Below, piece after piece: positions 45,449-56,972 of a stretch of DNA of 64,000 nt. Position numbers and translations under genes: made by a program. Position 1 is the stretch's first letter; every line of letters starts with the position of its first letter. Source of the DNA: Cladopsammia gracilis (Eukaryota > Cnidaria > Anthozoa > Scleractinia > Dendrophylliidae). Below the pieces are notes generated by a model that was not told where the DNA came from, made no database searches, and was given only the letters and a program-made list of their open reading frames with translations. The stretch is taken from assembly GCA_022457155.1 (NCBI GenBank), contig JAJGOT010000288.1, positions 185,001 to 249,000 of the forward strand, written 5' to 3'.

Positions 45449-46695
45449 AATGAATGAGTTACCAGTAATCGGATACTGTGTTATGCGCAAAGGGTTCTGG
45501 GATCGCTAGGGGGCAAACATTGCAAGTCGCTAGAAGGAAATGTACGGTGTAAAGTTGCTTTTTCGTCAAACACTTCGATTTGGGGAAGAGAATAATGCTT
45601 TTTCGCAGTTATTTTATCAGAAATGGAGTTGAGCAAAGTTGATACATGAAAAGTGTAAGTTTTTGTTTGAATAATGTGATAAAATCTATCGATAAACTCT
45701 TGCTTGCATAAGATTGATTGTGAAATCTACATCAAGTACTATTTCGAGACCATGAATGGTCTCGATACTACAGATTTAGGTGTGAATTTGAGGGAATTGT
45801 AATAACTTGTGTCGAGAAGTTGTTTTCTTGCAATTAGTAGGCTTGATACTACATGTACTACGAAGAACATAATTATTAGAAATACGCCCAGCGGCGGTCA
45901 TGCATTGTGCTGTGTGGTTGTGACAACGATCGAAGGTATTCGGAAAAGCAAATCATTCTTCCTCAGTCACGTTGGAACATATTCTTACTCGCTTACTGTA
46001 AGAACAAGCAAAATGTATTGTCATGGGCTAGAGCTATTAATCGTGATAAATTCAAGGTTATAATGAGGTTGTAGAGACTCTCAATGTGATTGTCGCACAT
46101 CGAAGAGAAGAGAAGCGCTTTAAAAATTTGTGGGTGTTTCTCAATAAAACTACTACACAACCTTCAGATGTTCTCTATCGTTGATTTCATCCCTTCACCG
46201 AGCAATAGCTCGGTAGAAACAATTACCATCTCCTCGGACAACGATTTCTCTCCTTTGTGGGAGTAAAATTCCAGAAGCCATAATTTGTTATTAACACACG
46301 TAACTAAACAGAAAACAATCTCGACACAAGTAATGAACACTGAAAATGCATTATTAAGTCATTTCTCTCAAATTCACACCTAAATCTGTAATATTTCGAG
46401 ACCATAAGATGATGTAAATTTCACATTCAACCTTACGCAAGCGAGAGTTTACCGATAGATTTTATCACATTGTTCAAGCAAAAACTTACATTTTCCACGC
46501 ATCAACTTTGCTAAACTCCATTTCTGATAAAATAACGGCGAAAAAGCATTATTCTCTTTCCAAAATCGATGATTTTGATGAAAAACCAACTTTACACCGC
46601 ACATTTCCTTCTAGCGACTTGCAATGTTTGCCCCCTAGCGATCCCAGAACTCTTTGCACATAACACAGTATCCGATTACTGGTAACTCATTCATT
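45449..46695. mobile_element. 1.25 kb foldback element
   Basis: Arms of about 400 bp (45449-45850 and 46290-46695) are inverted copies of each other: 'aatgaatgagttaccagtaa' at the left end, its complement at the right, and 'gatcgctagggggcaaaca' in both. The interior of about 440 bp has no coding motif. Several indels separate the arms. No clear target duplication. Possibly a non-autonomous DNA transposon with long terminal repeats. Confidence 0.8.
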
Positions 46696-47079
46696 GAACC
46701 CTCTTGACAATGCACATCTGTGAACCGGATCTGTTAACTCTCTGTATTCTTAGACTGAAACACACGTTGATGACATGCAGTAAAAAAAAAATAATTTCCA
46801 ACTTCAAAACGCTTTACTTTTACGAAGGGAATTAATTTATAGCTAATATCACTAAAATCATCGCATTTTCGTTTCATGTTTTCCCTATAAAATACAGCGT
46901 ATTTACGACTATTATTTAGTGCGGTAAACTGATATCGATGGAATGCTGCTAATTGATCAATCGTTGAAATTTGGCGGTACACTAGGTTTTGAAATATGTT
47001 TTTCCATAATTTCAAAAGTCAATTTTCGGCTTATACATTTTGGAGTACGCTACTTAAAATCAGAAAACTTCCATGAAAC
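46696..47079. other. No feature recognised
   Basis: A minus-strand 93-codon open stretch (46734-47015) has no recognisable motif and no homologue elsewhere in the window. Confidence 0.3.
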
Positions 47080-47515
47080 AAGTTGAAAAAGGTTGAGTTA
47101 TCGGGTGTTCGAGTTATCGGGATATGGCATCAAATAACTGTACTGACGAAGGGTCAACACTCGAAACGTCAGCTAAGTTCTATATGGAGAAAACATACCG
47201 TATCAACTTCAAGTTGATTATAACACTAGTTTTTGTACAGCCTGTCTCCGAGAGTGCCAGTTTTAGTCAGAAAAAATAAGGTTCGAGTTATCAAGGGGGG
47301 AAATAATATTAGTTAGAAAATGACCTGAAGGTTAAACGAATTTACTTCCAGTTAGCGGAAGAGTTATCGAGGGTTCAAGTTATAGAGGGCAAAATTATAG
47401 TAAATGTATGAAGCAAATCCACGGGAAATCGATTTTTAGTGGTTCGAGTTTAACACTAAATAGCAGGAACTTCGAGTTACCAAGAGGTCGAATTATCAGG
47501 AGTAAACTGTAATTA
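47080..47515. mobile_element. Degenerate MITE with repeated 'ttcgagttatc', carrying an insert
   Basis: 'gttcgagttatc' or close variants occur at least six times (47106, 47118, 47281, 47365 and others), a pattern seen in pogo-like MITEs whose subterminal repeats bind transposase. The middle part (about 47135-47265) lacks the motif and looks like a separate inserted piece. Ends not defined. Confidence 0.45.
47135..47265 (+). ncRNA. Penelope-like element fragment with hammerhead-ribozyme-like motif
   Basis: Bases 47143-47172 read CTGACGA, then AGGGT-CAAC-ACTC, then GAAA-CGTC. This is the order of hammerhead core parts: CUGANGA, stem II, GAAA, and a cleavage-site GUC next to a self-complementary ACGU. 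Downstream 'gtatcaacttcaagttgatt' resembles the stem found after such motifs in Penelope-like elements, which are known to carry hammerheads. The stem I pairing is poor and one core-adjacent pair is mismatched, so this copy is probably inactive. Assignment is from memory of the family. Confidence 0.4.
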
Positions 47516-47689
47516 TAAATCACTGCTTTACATAGCTGTTGGCGACGGAACAGTTTTAAACATTTCAATCAGAAGTATTTATTAAAGCCGTGCACACTGA
47601 AAAAACAATATTACAATTTTGTATTAATCAAAATATTGTAACATCATTCTAACATAAAAAGCATGTACCTTCGAATATAGTATCAACAT

Positions 47690-47824
47690 AGTCAATCGAT
47701 AGACTGCTTGCAGTCCGTTTCTCTCTCGAAATATTAAACACTTTTTATCTCCAAAGGAGCACGCTGGAACTTTAGGACGAGTGCACAGAAACAGGCGGAC
47801 TGCAAGCAGTTTATCAATCGATCG
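47690..47824. repeat. Short inverted repeat, about 26-bp arms
   Basis: 'agactgcttgcagtccg' (about 47700) and 'cggactgcaagcagt' (about 47797) with matching 'tcaatcgat' outsides. Spacer about 80 bp. Could be a small MITE. Confidence 0.55.
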
Positions 47825-48858
47825 TCGCCTTCATTACAAAATTCGGGAACATTTCCCTTCAAAGAGTCGTACAAACCTCAAATCTCTAAGGAAACATCCT
47901 GTTTTGATAATGTATTTGTCTTTCCCCCTTTTCATCATATTGTACATTTTCTTAGCACCCACATCGAAGTTCAAGCATTTTACCACGGAAAATCAACCCG
48001 CAAGCTCCCTCAGCACAGTATTGTGCAGGATTGTGTGGATTTTAAGGAACTGTGCGGGTTTGACCAAATTGTGTGGTCCCGCACCCACGCACCCTGTCAG
48101 AACCCCTGTCAAGTTGTTCATTTCACTTGGAAAAAGCACATTCCAAGTCGTTTGTTTCACTGCTTTTAAACTGCTCAGGTTGTTCATTTCACTATGCTAA
48201 ACTGCTTTTGTTGTTTGTTTCACTGAACAAAAACAGGGAAAAAGCATGAGTTGTTCGCTTTACTGCTTTTAAAGCACTCAAGTTGTTGGTTTCAATGCAG
48301 TTAAACCGCTTAAGGTGGCTCGACTGGGTTTTTTTGTTGACACAACATCATAACTTTGAACGGCTGATACTTCACTGTCTGAGCTCGGTCAGGCAAGCTG
48401 CTTCACACATATACTACTAAGAGATGAAATAAACTTTCCAAAAAAGTAGATTTGATTGACATCGGTGTCACCATAATAACGATCTGATAGCGTCATGGGT
48501 TTTGTATATTAGTAATTTTCTCAACATCTAGACCTAAACTTTTAAAATGACTGTATGCCTCTTATAGTCTACATGTTATTCTTCAAGACTGCAAAAATTC
48601 TATGAGAGCATTTTTGAATAAAATTGGGTTGAATATTTTCCATAAAAAATTTAAAGATTTGCATTACATGTACTTTCTGTTATTTTGTAGATGCCAGCGT
48701 TTTCCTGATAAATTGAAACAAAATTTTCACCATACATTATTCATGTGCCATAAAACTACATTCCTTGAAGGTTTCATCCTGTTTGCTTCATTAGATTTCA
48801 GTTGTGATCAGAAGTCTTAAATATGCTCATTTTACTCACAGAAGTAGCACTTTTGTTG
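47825..48858. other. Degenerate repeats; no gene
   Basis: A 'gttgttcatttcact...ctgcttttaaa' motif recurs four to five times at 48108-48310. The remainder is AT-rich without an open frame I can support. Confidence 0.4.
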
Positions 48859-48970
48859 TAGCCTGGGAGCAGGCTCACTTGTTTGGGGTATCGCTCGAGT
48901 ATCTTGGCGGCGGAGCTGCCAGGGTGAGCCGGCAAAGCTGGCGAGAAGAAGTGAGCCTGCACGTGGGCTA
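48859..48970. mobile_element. 112 bp MITE
   Basis: Ends are inverted repeats: TAGCCTGGGAGCAGGCTCAC on the left and the complement of TAGCCCACGTGCAGGCTCAC on the right (17 of 20 match). TTG flanks both sides, perhaps a 3 bp target duplication. Too small to encode anything. Confidence 0.7.
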
Positions 48971-50311
48971 TTGATTTTTTAATTCCCTGCGTTTGCCGAC
49001 GAATGCAGCAATGCCGACGAATGCAGCAATCTGATTGATGAAATATGACAGGTGCCATGGCTTTTAAAAGAAAACAAAAAAGTGTTACTCATCACCACGT
49101 CAACGGCTTGTCAAGTAAGAATCAGGCAGTTTCCAGCTTCATACAGATGTGTATCACTTTTTGTAGTGGACGATGGTTTTTCTATTATTTTTAAAAGCAG
49201 TGAAATTTATTGAGCTTGTCTTAAAACGACTTATCAGCAAAACATATTCAGTGACTGTTTTGCAATTACTCCTCCTTGTACGTGACCAGAAGTCAGAAGT
49301 TTCAATACCCACGGGCCACCTTAAATTAATTCCAGAATCAATTCATTTTTCTTTTGTTTACTGGTCGATCGTTTTTTTTTATTGAAGATCTTGACTATAT
49401 ATACATAATTATGTGTTGTACAGTGTAGAAAACCTAATAGTATAGTATGAAATGTTTGAACTTTTATTGAGTGTTTTCCCTTGCGGTTTCAACTATACTT
49501 AAGCCATTACGTAAGCAATTAAAATCTGTATAATGACAAAGTGATGGCAGCCAAAAAAGCTTTTTTCCGTTGGGGGCTGTTACATGTATCACTTTCGTGG
49601 GGATGGTTATCACTTTCGTTTTTCTTCCGTTCCGATAATTAATTTATCACGCGCAATGCGTCATCTCAAATGTCACGTTGAATTGTAAACTCGCCACATC
49701 AGGGGCCAGTATTCCTAAGTTGTTAATTGACACTTTTTGCAGTGGCGTCATGAAAGATCGTTTAGCCCCATTTAGTCTGAATTACGTTCCACTGAAAAAC
49801 TACTAAAATCTGAGGTCTTATGTTATTACTTATTGTCTGTTATCTGCAAGTGTTGTGAGATAAATTACAGTCGTAATTTGACCTGATTGAAATGTTATGC
49901 AAATTAAATATATGGCCCGAATTCTCACGTTTATCTGAGTGCAATCGCTTTCAAAAACTCGAAAAACTGTAAAACGTAACCAATGTTTATCTAGTCCGTA
50001 TTATCACAAATCAGTTTTGTAGCTCCTTATTTTTTTTACGTCTTTGGTTCAAATATTGTTTTTGACTCACTGCATTGATCTTACCACAGTCATGATTTTG
50101 TGAAAACTCAGAAGGGTGAATGTAAAAATTAGTCACGCTCATTTGTAATCACGCAGTGTCTGATCCAGAGCACGCCATCACGGGATTGGCGCAGTTTGAG
50201 CAAAAATGTCCCCTTCAATTTTGTTGCCTGGGTCATTTTGGCGCACTTCAAATTTTGTGGATACAAGGAATTTGTGATTTCTCCTTGTTCAAAATCTTTT
50301 GAAAGCAATAT
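48971..50311. other. No feature recognised
   Basis: AT-rich sequence without supported genes. 'cgaatgcagcaa' is repeated twice at 49000-49030. No RNA gene seen. Confidence 0.35.
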
Positions 50312-50493
50312 CCCAGGGCTGTCACTAAGATTTCAAGTTGCTGGGTATATGCAATTAGTAAGCGGGAATTCAACAGCTATGAAGTTCTTTTGGTTTTATT
50401 TTTCTTTTGTATCCTATGCCAAAGTAGTCGGGGTTCACGCTCATAGAAGCCGGGGAAAATCCCCGGCCCCCGACCCTTAATGACAGCCCTGGG
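50312..50493. mobile_element. 182 bp hAT-like MITE
   Basis: Inverted ends CCCAGGGCTGTCACTAAG and the complement of CCCAGGGCTGTCATTAAG. CAGGGCTGTCA-type termini are common in hAT-derived MITEs, but no 8 bp target duplication is evident. Contains an internal 'ggggaaaatcccc' hairpin. Confidence 0.65.
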
Positions 50494-50620
50494 AGAATGC
50501 AAAAACGAGAACCCAAATGCGGAGAATCCTATTCGAGTCTGACATAAACAAAATGGCCGTCATACTCCAAGTCCCTGGAAAATAGTATCAATAATCACTA
50601 TAGGGGGTTTATTTTATTGA

Positions 50621-51436
50621 AACCCACGTGCTTGTGAGGTGGTGACTGATCGAGGGGTTCTCCGGCCACAGCGTTTTTCTCGATGCCCCCGACTCTCGGA
50701 ATGGGTTTTTCCGGTTGGCCCCAGGTATTCTCCCATCCCCCACAAGTTGGTGGTAAAAATCACAGGACGACAGTTTATTGAACTCGCTGACCTTTTGTCG
50801 GACAACATCAAGGCCCAGGACACGGAACCCCAGGCGTACTTAAAGGGAAAGTTATTAGTCGAGAAGAAGTAGCGCGTGGTGGAAATAACAGACATTGTTA
50901 CCTGGGTAGAGGCCTTCCCAATTTTCTGCTTGGTGCTCTGCCACTCGTTTCCTTCCCGCTGGCTTGACCTCCACAAGTACAAGCTGCTGATCATCCAAAC
51001 AGCTAAGCGTTTCCGCGACAGGTCCTGGCTCAATTACGACATAGCGTACAGGAAGGAAGCGGCAGCCTCAGGTTCCACGGATTGGTCTCGCATGAATGCT
51101 GATCTATATAATTTCCACACAAGATCTCCCTCTGCTTCAACATCTTTACCAGGCCCTGCACCATGGCCAGCTTCATCGTCTTCCGAGGTACCTGCTGCCT
51201 CGGGCAACTCAAGTGCCACACAATACTGCCACTCGTGGAATGATGGACGTTGTCGTTGGCCCTTTGGGCGTTGCCGGTTTCGTCATGCATGCAAAGCGTG
51301 CAATGGAGACCATCGAAGCACCCAGTGCCCCCACCGCCCTACACGCAGAGCTCGGTCCCGCTCCCCTTCCCAGGAAAAGGGGGGCCGCCGCTGCCGCTGA
51401 CTCTCGAAGCACAGCCAATCCAATGGTTTTGTCTCT
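50621..51436 (+). pseudogene. DIRS-type retrotransposon ORF1 (gag-like), 5' part
   Basis: Open from 50621 without an ATG, through FIELADLLSDNIKAQD and GKLLVEKK, an in-frame TAG (50870-50872), then RVVEITDIVTWVEAF, LDLHKYKLLIIQTAKRFRDR and DWSRMNADLYNFH. Next is a cysteine/histidine cluster, CHSWNDGRCRWPFGRCRFRH with CKACNGDHRSTQC, typical of the zinc-finger region of cnidarian DIRS gag. The arginine/serine-rich tail is cut at about 51436 by a LINE insertion and resumes at 58229. Tyrosine-recombinase elements use gag to package their RNA. Confidence 0.8.
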
Positions 51437-52173
51437 GTTGATGTAATGTAATGTAAATCTTTATTTAAACACGGAGAATCATCAGTTAAGTTAATAATTA
51501 AAAATTAAAACTTGTACAACTGCTTTACATGATTGCCGTGTGGGAATCCGATATCTCAGATACTTTCTTAATACCCCGTTTAAACTGCCCAGTAGAACAA
51601 ACGCTTTTTAAATCTTGGGGCAAGTTGTTCCACAAACAGGCCCCGCTGTAGCAAAAACTTCGTTATAGGTAATTAGTACTTGGCTTGGGCAGCGAAAGCT
51701 TTCCTTCAAGATTTCTTAGGTTATAATCATTAACGTGACGTTGAGTGAAGAGACATTGAAGATAGTCTGGGGCAAGTTCATTCAATGTTTTATACATAAT
51801 TAAAGCTTTCTGCTTTTTACGAAGAAGAGACAGCTTCTCCCACTTAAGCATCGCAAGAAGGAGGTTGGAGCTCGTATCAAAAGGTGATTGAGTAATTACT
51901 CTGGCAGCGCGATTTTGTAATTTTTGTAATTTATCATTCAAACAGCCACTCATACTATCCCAAACCGGGCTGCAGTAATCAAAATGTGGTAATATGAAAG
52001 CATTGTAAATTTGAACTGCAACATCCGTCGGAATAAAAGGTCATACACGTTTCAATGTACCAATGGCTGAAGAGACTTTCTTGCTTATCTCGTCAACGTG
52101 TTTAGACCAAGAGAGTTGTGCATCAATGGTAAGACCCAGAGATTTAGTATGGTCAACTCTCTTGATCATCCTG
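51437..52173 (-). pseudogene. CR1/Jockey-like LINE (element a), 3' part
   Basis: Minus-strand RT end: 52041-52190 encodes RVDHTKSLGLTIDAQLSWSK with HVDEISKKVSSAIGTLKRV; 51663-51953 encodes DKLQKLQNRAARVITQSPFD and LNELAPDYLQCLF. Both are C-terminal signatures of non-LTR RT. The 3' end shows a (tgtaa)n tail at 51440-51455 on the plus strand. The upstream half lies at 57952-58228 on the other side of a nested element. Confidence 0.85.
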
Positions 52174-52184
52174 TCATCGATACT
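52174..52184. repeat. Target-site duplication of LINE b, left copy
   Basis: TCATCGATACT, 11 bp, is repeated exactly at 57941-57951. The two copies bracket LINE b and mark where element a was interrupted. Confidence 0.92.
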
Positions 52185-52691
52185 TTTTTTTTTTTTTTTA
52201 AATTTTATTACTTTATTCATAACACGAACAACAAACACTTACAATAGTGAGAGTTACAAGTTAAATAAAATACTGAAAGATAATTTAATTAAATAATAAG
52301 TTATTAATAAAATTATAATAATAAAGTAATAATAGTAATAATAACAACAATAATAAAAAAAGTAATAGTAGTCGAGCACAACACATCTTAACTTACATCA
52401 AGAATCCAGAAAAAAAGGAAGCAAAGAATACAAGTTGCGCAGGAGATTGAAACATCTTCACACCCTTTAGTTTTTCTGTATATGATTTTCAATGTATATC
52501 TTTTGTTCCATCATTGAGATAAAATGGTCGAAGTTGCATTGCTCTGAGTGCATTTTCTGGTTGTATAAGTAATATTTTCCAAATAATAAGCAGAAATTTA
52601 ATTTTAGCACAGTAGTGTGATCATTTTCATCATCATTAGTTACTATCCCAAAAAGTTTTTCTAAAGGTGTTAGAGAAAAGGTGTAATGATA
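52185..52691 (-). mobile_element. LINE b 3' UTR and poly(A) tail
   Basis: On the plus strand a run of about 15 T (poly-A on the minus strand) directly follows the target duplication. AT-rich sequence with several AAT repeats then leads to the ORF2 stop. This is the 3' end of the full-length minus-strand LINE spanning 52185-57940. Confidence 0.85.
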
Positions 52692-53383
52692 TTAATTATT
52701 CTTATTAAACCAGTGAATAATTCTATCAAAGAACGTTTGAGACGAATAGCATTCCACAAAAGTATGGGTGATCGATTCAAGTCCTCCACAATAAAAGCAA
52801 TTATTTACGTCTTCCAAACCATATGTACATAGCTCCTTATTAGTAACAGTTAATCTATGAATCAATTTAAAATAGAATTCTCTTAGTTTGTTCTCTCGGC
52901 ATACTTTTCCTATGAGATTAAATATTGATGTCCATTCTATGTTCTCTAATTTTAATTCTTTCTCCCATTTTTTTGGCCCCGTGGCTTTGACGGTGGTTGC
53001 ATTGATGTAAAGCCAATAATAGTCCTTAGATTTCATTTTATATAGATCAATAATTAGCGAAGGAGACAGCTGAAAGGTTGTATCATCATCTATAAATCCA
53101 TTTCTTGTGCTTACAGATCTAGATTTTTGAAGTAAATGTTTAGGGATCGCGGAGATTACTTGTAAGTAGATCAAAAAATTAGATTTTGTGTTGAATTTTG
53201 TCTGGAATGCATTAAAGGACAATAATTTTCCACAATTATCTAACACGTCATGGATAAAAACGACACCTTTCTCCTTCCATTCTGGGTAGAAAAAGCTCTT
53301 TCCGTTGATCAGGATGTCTTTGTTATTGAAAATAATTAAATCTTGGCCATTGTTATATTGATATAAGGTCCTAAGTTCTTGTT
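52692..53383 (-). pseudogene. LINE b ORF2 C-terminal domain
   Basis: Minus strand. Begins QDLIIFNNKDILINGKSFF, continues FIHDVLDNCGKLLSF and FLIYLQVISAIPKHL, and ends with a zinc-knuckle-like CFYCGGLESITHTFVEC. This is the arrangement seen in Tx1-type L1 ORF2. An insertion at 53384-53899 separates it from the RT part. Confidence 0.8.
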
Positions 53384-53899
53384 AACAACCACGTCGCAAT
53401 TGGAGGTTGGGTACCCAGGGATAAACCTAAGGCAGTGGTGAGACCCCAACCCCAAGATGGAAAACTGCCCGAAAGGCTGGCACTGCCCGCAACCCAGCCA
53501 TGAGCCCCCCCACGCACCCCAGAGCACCCGTCACACTGACCATGTCAGTGTAAAAAAAAAAATTTGACTTCTCCACGCCACGTGAATCAACGATGAACGA
53601 AGGAAGAACGACACGCAATGAGCCTGACCCCAAACCAAAAGACCGCTGACCCTGCGACTGCTAACAAGGCAAGCCGCTGACCTATCATATAAGGCACACT
53701 GCAATTCGCACTATAATGTATATGAAATGACCCAGCTACAAAAACACCACGCTAAAACGCTGCACAAAAGACGCCACGCTAAACGCCACGCTAAAACGCC
53801 ACGCTAAACACTAAACGCTATAAACATTTGGTTGAGGGCATGCTAACTATGCGCTACCCAACATAATCACACCAACACAATGATTGCTCCTAGTTGTTA
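53384..53899. mobile_element. Repeat inserted in LINE b ORF2
   Basis: About 516 bp interrupts ORF2 between matching GTTAAC sites. Its minus strand (53550 to 53384) resembles 59696-59830 on the plus strand: both have 'ggctgggttgcggg', 'tgccagcc' and 'gggtaccca' or 'ggtaccca' in the same order. The other half is built of 'cacgctaaacgc' repeats (53745-53825). It may be a SINE-like element; TTAA borders are also compatible with a TTAA-specific MITE. Confidence 0.6.
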
Positions 53900-55352
53900 A
53901 CTGGGTTAAATTTCATTTAACTTCATGAAATTAGCCAGTATTTGTCTGTAGAAAAGTGGAATTTTGGATTCCTTCAAAAATTTGGAGTCGTAATTACAAT
54001 GAAGAAGAAAATTAAGACCTCCATATTTTTTAAAAAAGTGAGTTGGAATAGATTTCCATGACTCTATCGCAATTTCGTCCATCACTAGAAGTCTTGAAAT
54101 CCAGGCTAGCCGTAATGATTTGAAAAGAATGTTTGGATTGGGAGCACGTAGGCCTCCATTACTATAATCTTGGCACATAACATCTCTCTTAATTTTGTCC
54201 TGTTTCTTATTCCAAATGAAGTTAAAAAGGGACTTCTTTACTTTGACGGTGTCTTCTGCATTGACATCTAACATAGATGCTGAATAAACCAACTGAGAGA
54301 TCCCCAAACTTTTTACGATAAGACATTTACCGAATAACGAAAGTTTGCGACTTCTCCATATATCGAGTTTCGTGTTAAGATTATCAATTTTACTCAGTAC
54401 ATTTTTCTTATTGTTTCCTTTATCATTATATGAAATAAAGATCCCAAGAACTTGTACAGGTTCGTTCACCCAATTCAAAGCTAGCGGCTTGTCCTTATTA
54501 AGCCTCCATGACCCAAGCCATATTGCTTTAGTTTTTCTCATATTAAGTTTAAGACCAGATATATTGCCGAAGACATCAAGAACTTGAATTGCATTAGTAA
54601 CCGACGTTACGTTTTTTAAGAAAAGTGATGTATCATCGGCAAATTGACTTATTTTATGTTCTGTTTCAAAGATTTTAATGCCTTCAATATTTGTTTCTTG
54701 CCTTATGCGGGCTGCCAAGATCTCTGCTCCCAGTATAAAAAGGTAAGGGGAGAGGGGACACCCTTGTCTAACTCCTCTTGTTAATTTAAAGTAGTGAGTT
54801 GTATACCCATTGTGCAGAACAGCACTTTCATGCAGTATTGGTATAAAACGTTTTTATCCAACGTTTAATGTTACTTCCAAAATTAAATAAATCTAAAGAT
54901 TTCTGAATAAAATTCCATTCCACGGTATCGAAAGCTTTTCTAAAATCTAACAGAAGTAAAATCCCAGGCATGTCTTGCATTTTTGTTTGTTCGAGGATAT
55001 CATTTATTAAACGGATATTTTGTCCTATATAACGTCCTTTAACAAAGCCTGTCTGATCACAGTTAATAAGTAGCGGAAGTATCTTTTCAATTCTCGTTGC
55101 AATGGCCTTAGAGGCGATTTTGTAATCGACATTAAGGAGTGTAATGGGTCTCCAGTTTGATAAATCTTTTAGATTTGCATCTTCCTTAGGAATAAGTGTT
55201 ATCACCCCTCTACGTTGGGAAATACTTAATTCGTTATCATCATACGCAGCATTGACGCTGTCAAGAAATTCTTGGCCAAACAGATCGAAGTGCTTATAAA
55301 ATTCTATGGTGAAGCCGTCTTCACCAGGGGATTTTCCGTTAGTGAGACTCAT
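53900..55352 (-). pseudogene. LINE b ORF2 reverse transcriptase
   Basis: Minus strand. 54828-55352 encodes NGKSPGEDGFTIEFYKHF, VITLIPKEDANLKDLSNWRP, DQTGFVKGRYIGQNIRL and LLLLDFRKAFDTVEW (motif A aspartate). After a frameshift near 54830 comes GCPLSPYLFILGAEILAA, then KISQFADDTSLFLK, with the catalytic FADD intact, and IWNKKQDKIKRDVM. It copies LINE RNA at the nicked target. The frameshift and the downstream insertion make it non-functional. Confidence 0.88.
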
Positions 55353-55800
55353 TAAAGCTTTTTTGCATTCTTCTAATGTTAATTTTCCTTCAAGTTCAAT
55401 TTTTTTTGCTTTCGGACAATTTAGGTAAATTAGTACTTAGATTCTCAGTAAAAACTTGAAGACTCTTTTGAACCAGTACTCAAGTCTGTGGTATAGAGAT
55501 TTTCGAAAATGTTCGTATTTCTGCAAGAATATCTTCGTCTTGATATTATTTCTCCTTCTGCATTTAAAAGTTCGCTTATTGTTTTATTATTATAATTTCT
55601 TCGCTCCATATTAAAAAAATATTTTGTGGGTTTTTCGCCTTTTTCGATCCATCTTATCTTTGAACGGAGGATGGCGCCCTCTGCCCTCCTCTCATAGATG
55701 AGACGCAGTTCAGTTTTAAGGCGCTCGTATTCGTGTAATTCATTTTCAACTATTTCGTCTGTGGTGGTATTTATTTTTTCCTCTAATAACTGCAAACGAG
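55353..55800 (-). pseudogene. LINE b ORF2 linker between endonuclease and RT
   Basis: Encodes NELHEYERLKTELRLIYERR and LRSKIRWIEKGEKPTKYFFN, the helical linker preceding RT in L1-like ORF2. Separated from the endonuclease by a frameshift near 55800 and from RT by another near 55490. Confidence 0.8.
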
Positions 55801-56740
55801 ACTCTACGAGCTTTATTTTTAGAGTACGGAATGGTTAAGCTTCGAATCTCCATTTTAATCATTTCCCATTTTAGTTTTGGATTATTCAGATCTGCATATT
55901 TTTTACATATGTCCGGATAGCTTTCCATTATTAAATTAACGAAAACTTCATCTTCTAGTAGCGAATTGTTAAATTTCCATAAACCAGGGCCTTTTTTCTT
56001 GCTTTCAATTTGCAACGATAGTCTAATAGCTTTGTGGTCTGGAGCAATAGCAGTTTTAATATCGACGGTTTTAGTTTGAGGAGTTAGAGGTTTCGCGATC
56101 AGAAAGAAGTCAATTCTTGATTTCATTTTTAGTGCGCTAGATTCATAAGTGAAACATTTTTTGCTGGGGTTCTTTACTCTTAGGATATCTACGAGTTTTA
56201 ATTCATTAATCAGCTCAATAATTAGATCTCTGTATGCCGTTGGTTTCCATTTAACGCCGCCTTTCTTGTCAATGGGCTGAAGGGTAGCATTCCAGTCGCC
56301 TCCAACAATTAGATTACTAAAATCAGCCTTTGAGATTAAGATCTCACCTAGGGTTTCAATAAACATTTTCTGAAGAGCAATGTTGTTTGGCGCGTAAATA
56401 TTGCATAATGTGAATTTGAATTCCTTAAGAGAAGCGTTAATTAACACAATCCTACCGTCTTCATCCACCCAGGAATTTTCAATTTGGGTACCGAAGAATG
56501 GATTTAATAAAATGCATACACCTTTTTGATGATTGGAACCGTGTGAAAAGAAAATTTCACCTCGCCATTCAGTTTTCCAAATTAATTCGTCTTGCGGCTG
56601 AGAATACGTTTCTTGAAGTAAATAAACAGCACAATTTTGATATTTCAAATATGTGAAGATACTTCGTCTCTTACGCAAATTTCTTAAGCCTCTAACATTT
56701 AGAGATAATAATTTTAGTTCTCTGTTTTTAGTTATAGACT
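55801..56740 (-). pseudogene. LINE b ORF2 apurinic-type endonuclease
   Basis: Minus strand. The domain starts KLLSLNVRGLRNLRKRRSIF, then YLLQETYSQPQDE (catalytic glutamate), NLIVGGDWNATLQP, KSRIDFFLIAKPL and AIAPDHKAIRLSL (final catalytic D-H). All catalytic residues are visible. The open frame before LSLN contains no ATG up to a stop at about 56740, so the original start is lost or translation was by reinitiation or a non-ATG codon. It nicks target DNA to prime reverse transcription. Confidence 0.88.
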
Positions 56741-56972
56741 ACTAAGAAAAAGAGAAAACGATTGTTAGATGCGCCCAACTGAAATAAAAATCTAATAAAA
56801 ACAGAACGTAAAAAATAATAATTAACATGCAAACATTTATGTCAACAAGAAAAGAAAAATGGATAAATAATATTCACAACAAACAAGTACATATAAACTT
56901 AATCAGTCTGGGAAATCTAGATAAGTTTATACTGTCTCGCTCTTTCCGTCAAATTATATGATTGTTTAATTT

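Noticed and set aside
51030..51418. Antisense frames over the DIRS gag-like ORF
   Set aside because: Shadows of the coding strand; the sense strand carries the recognisable motifs.
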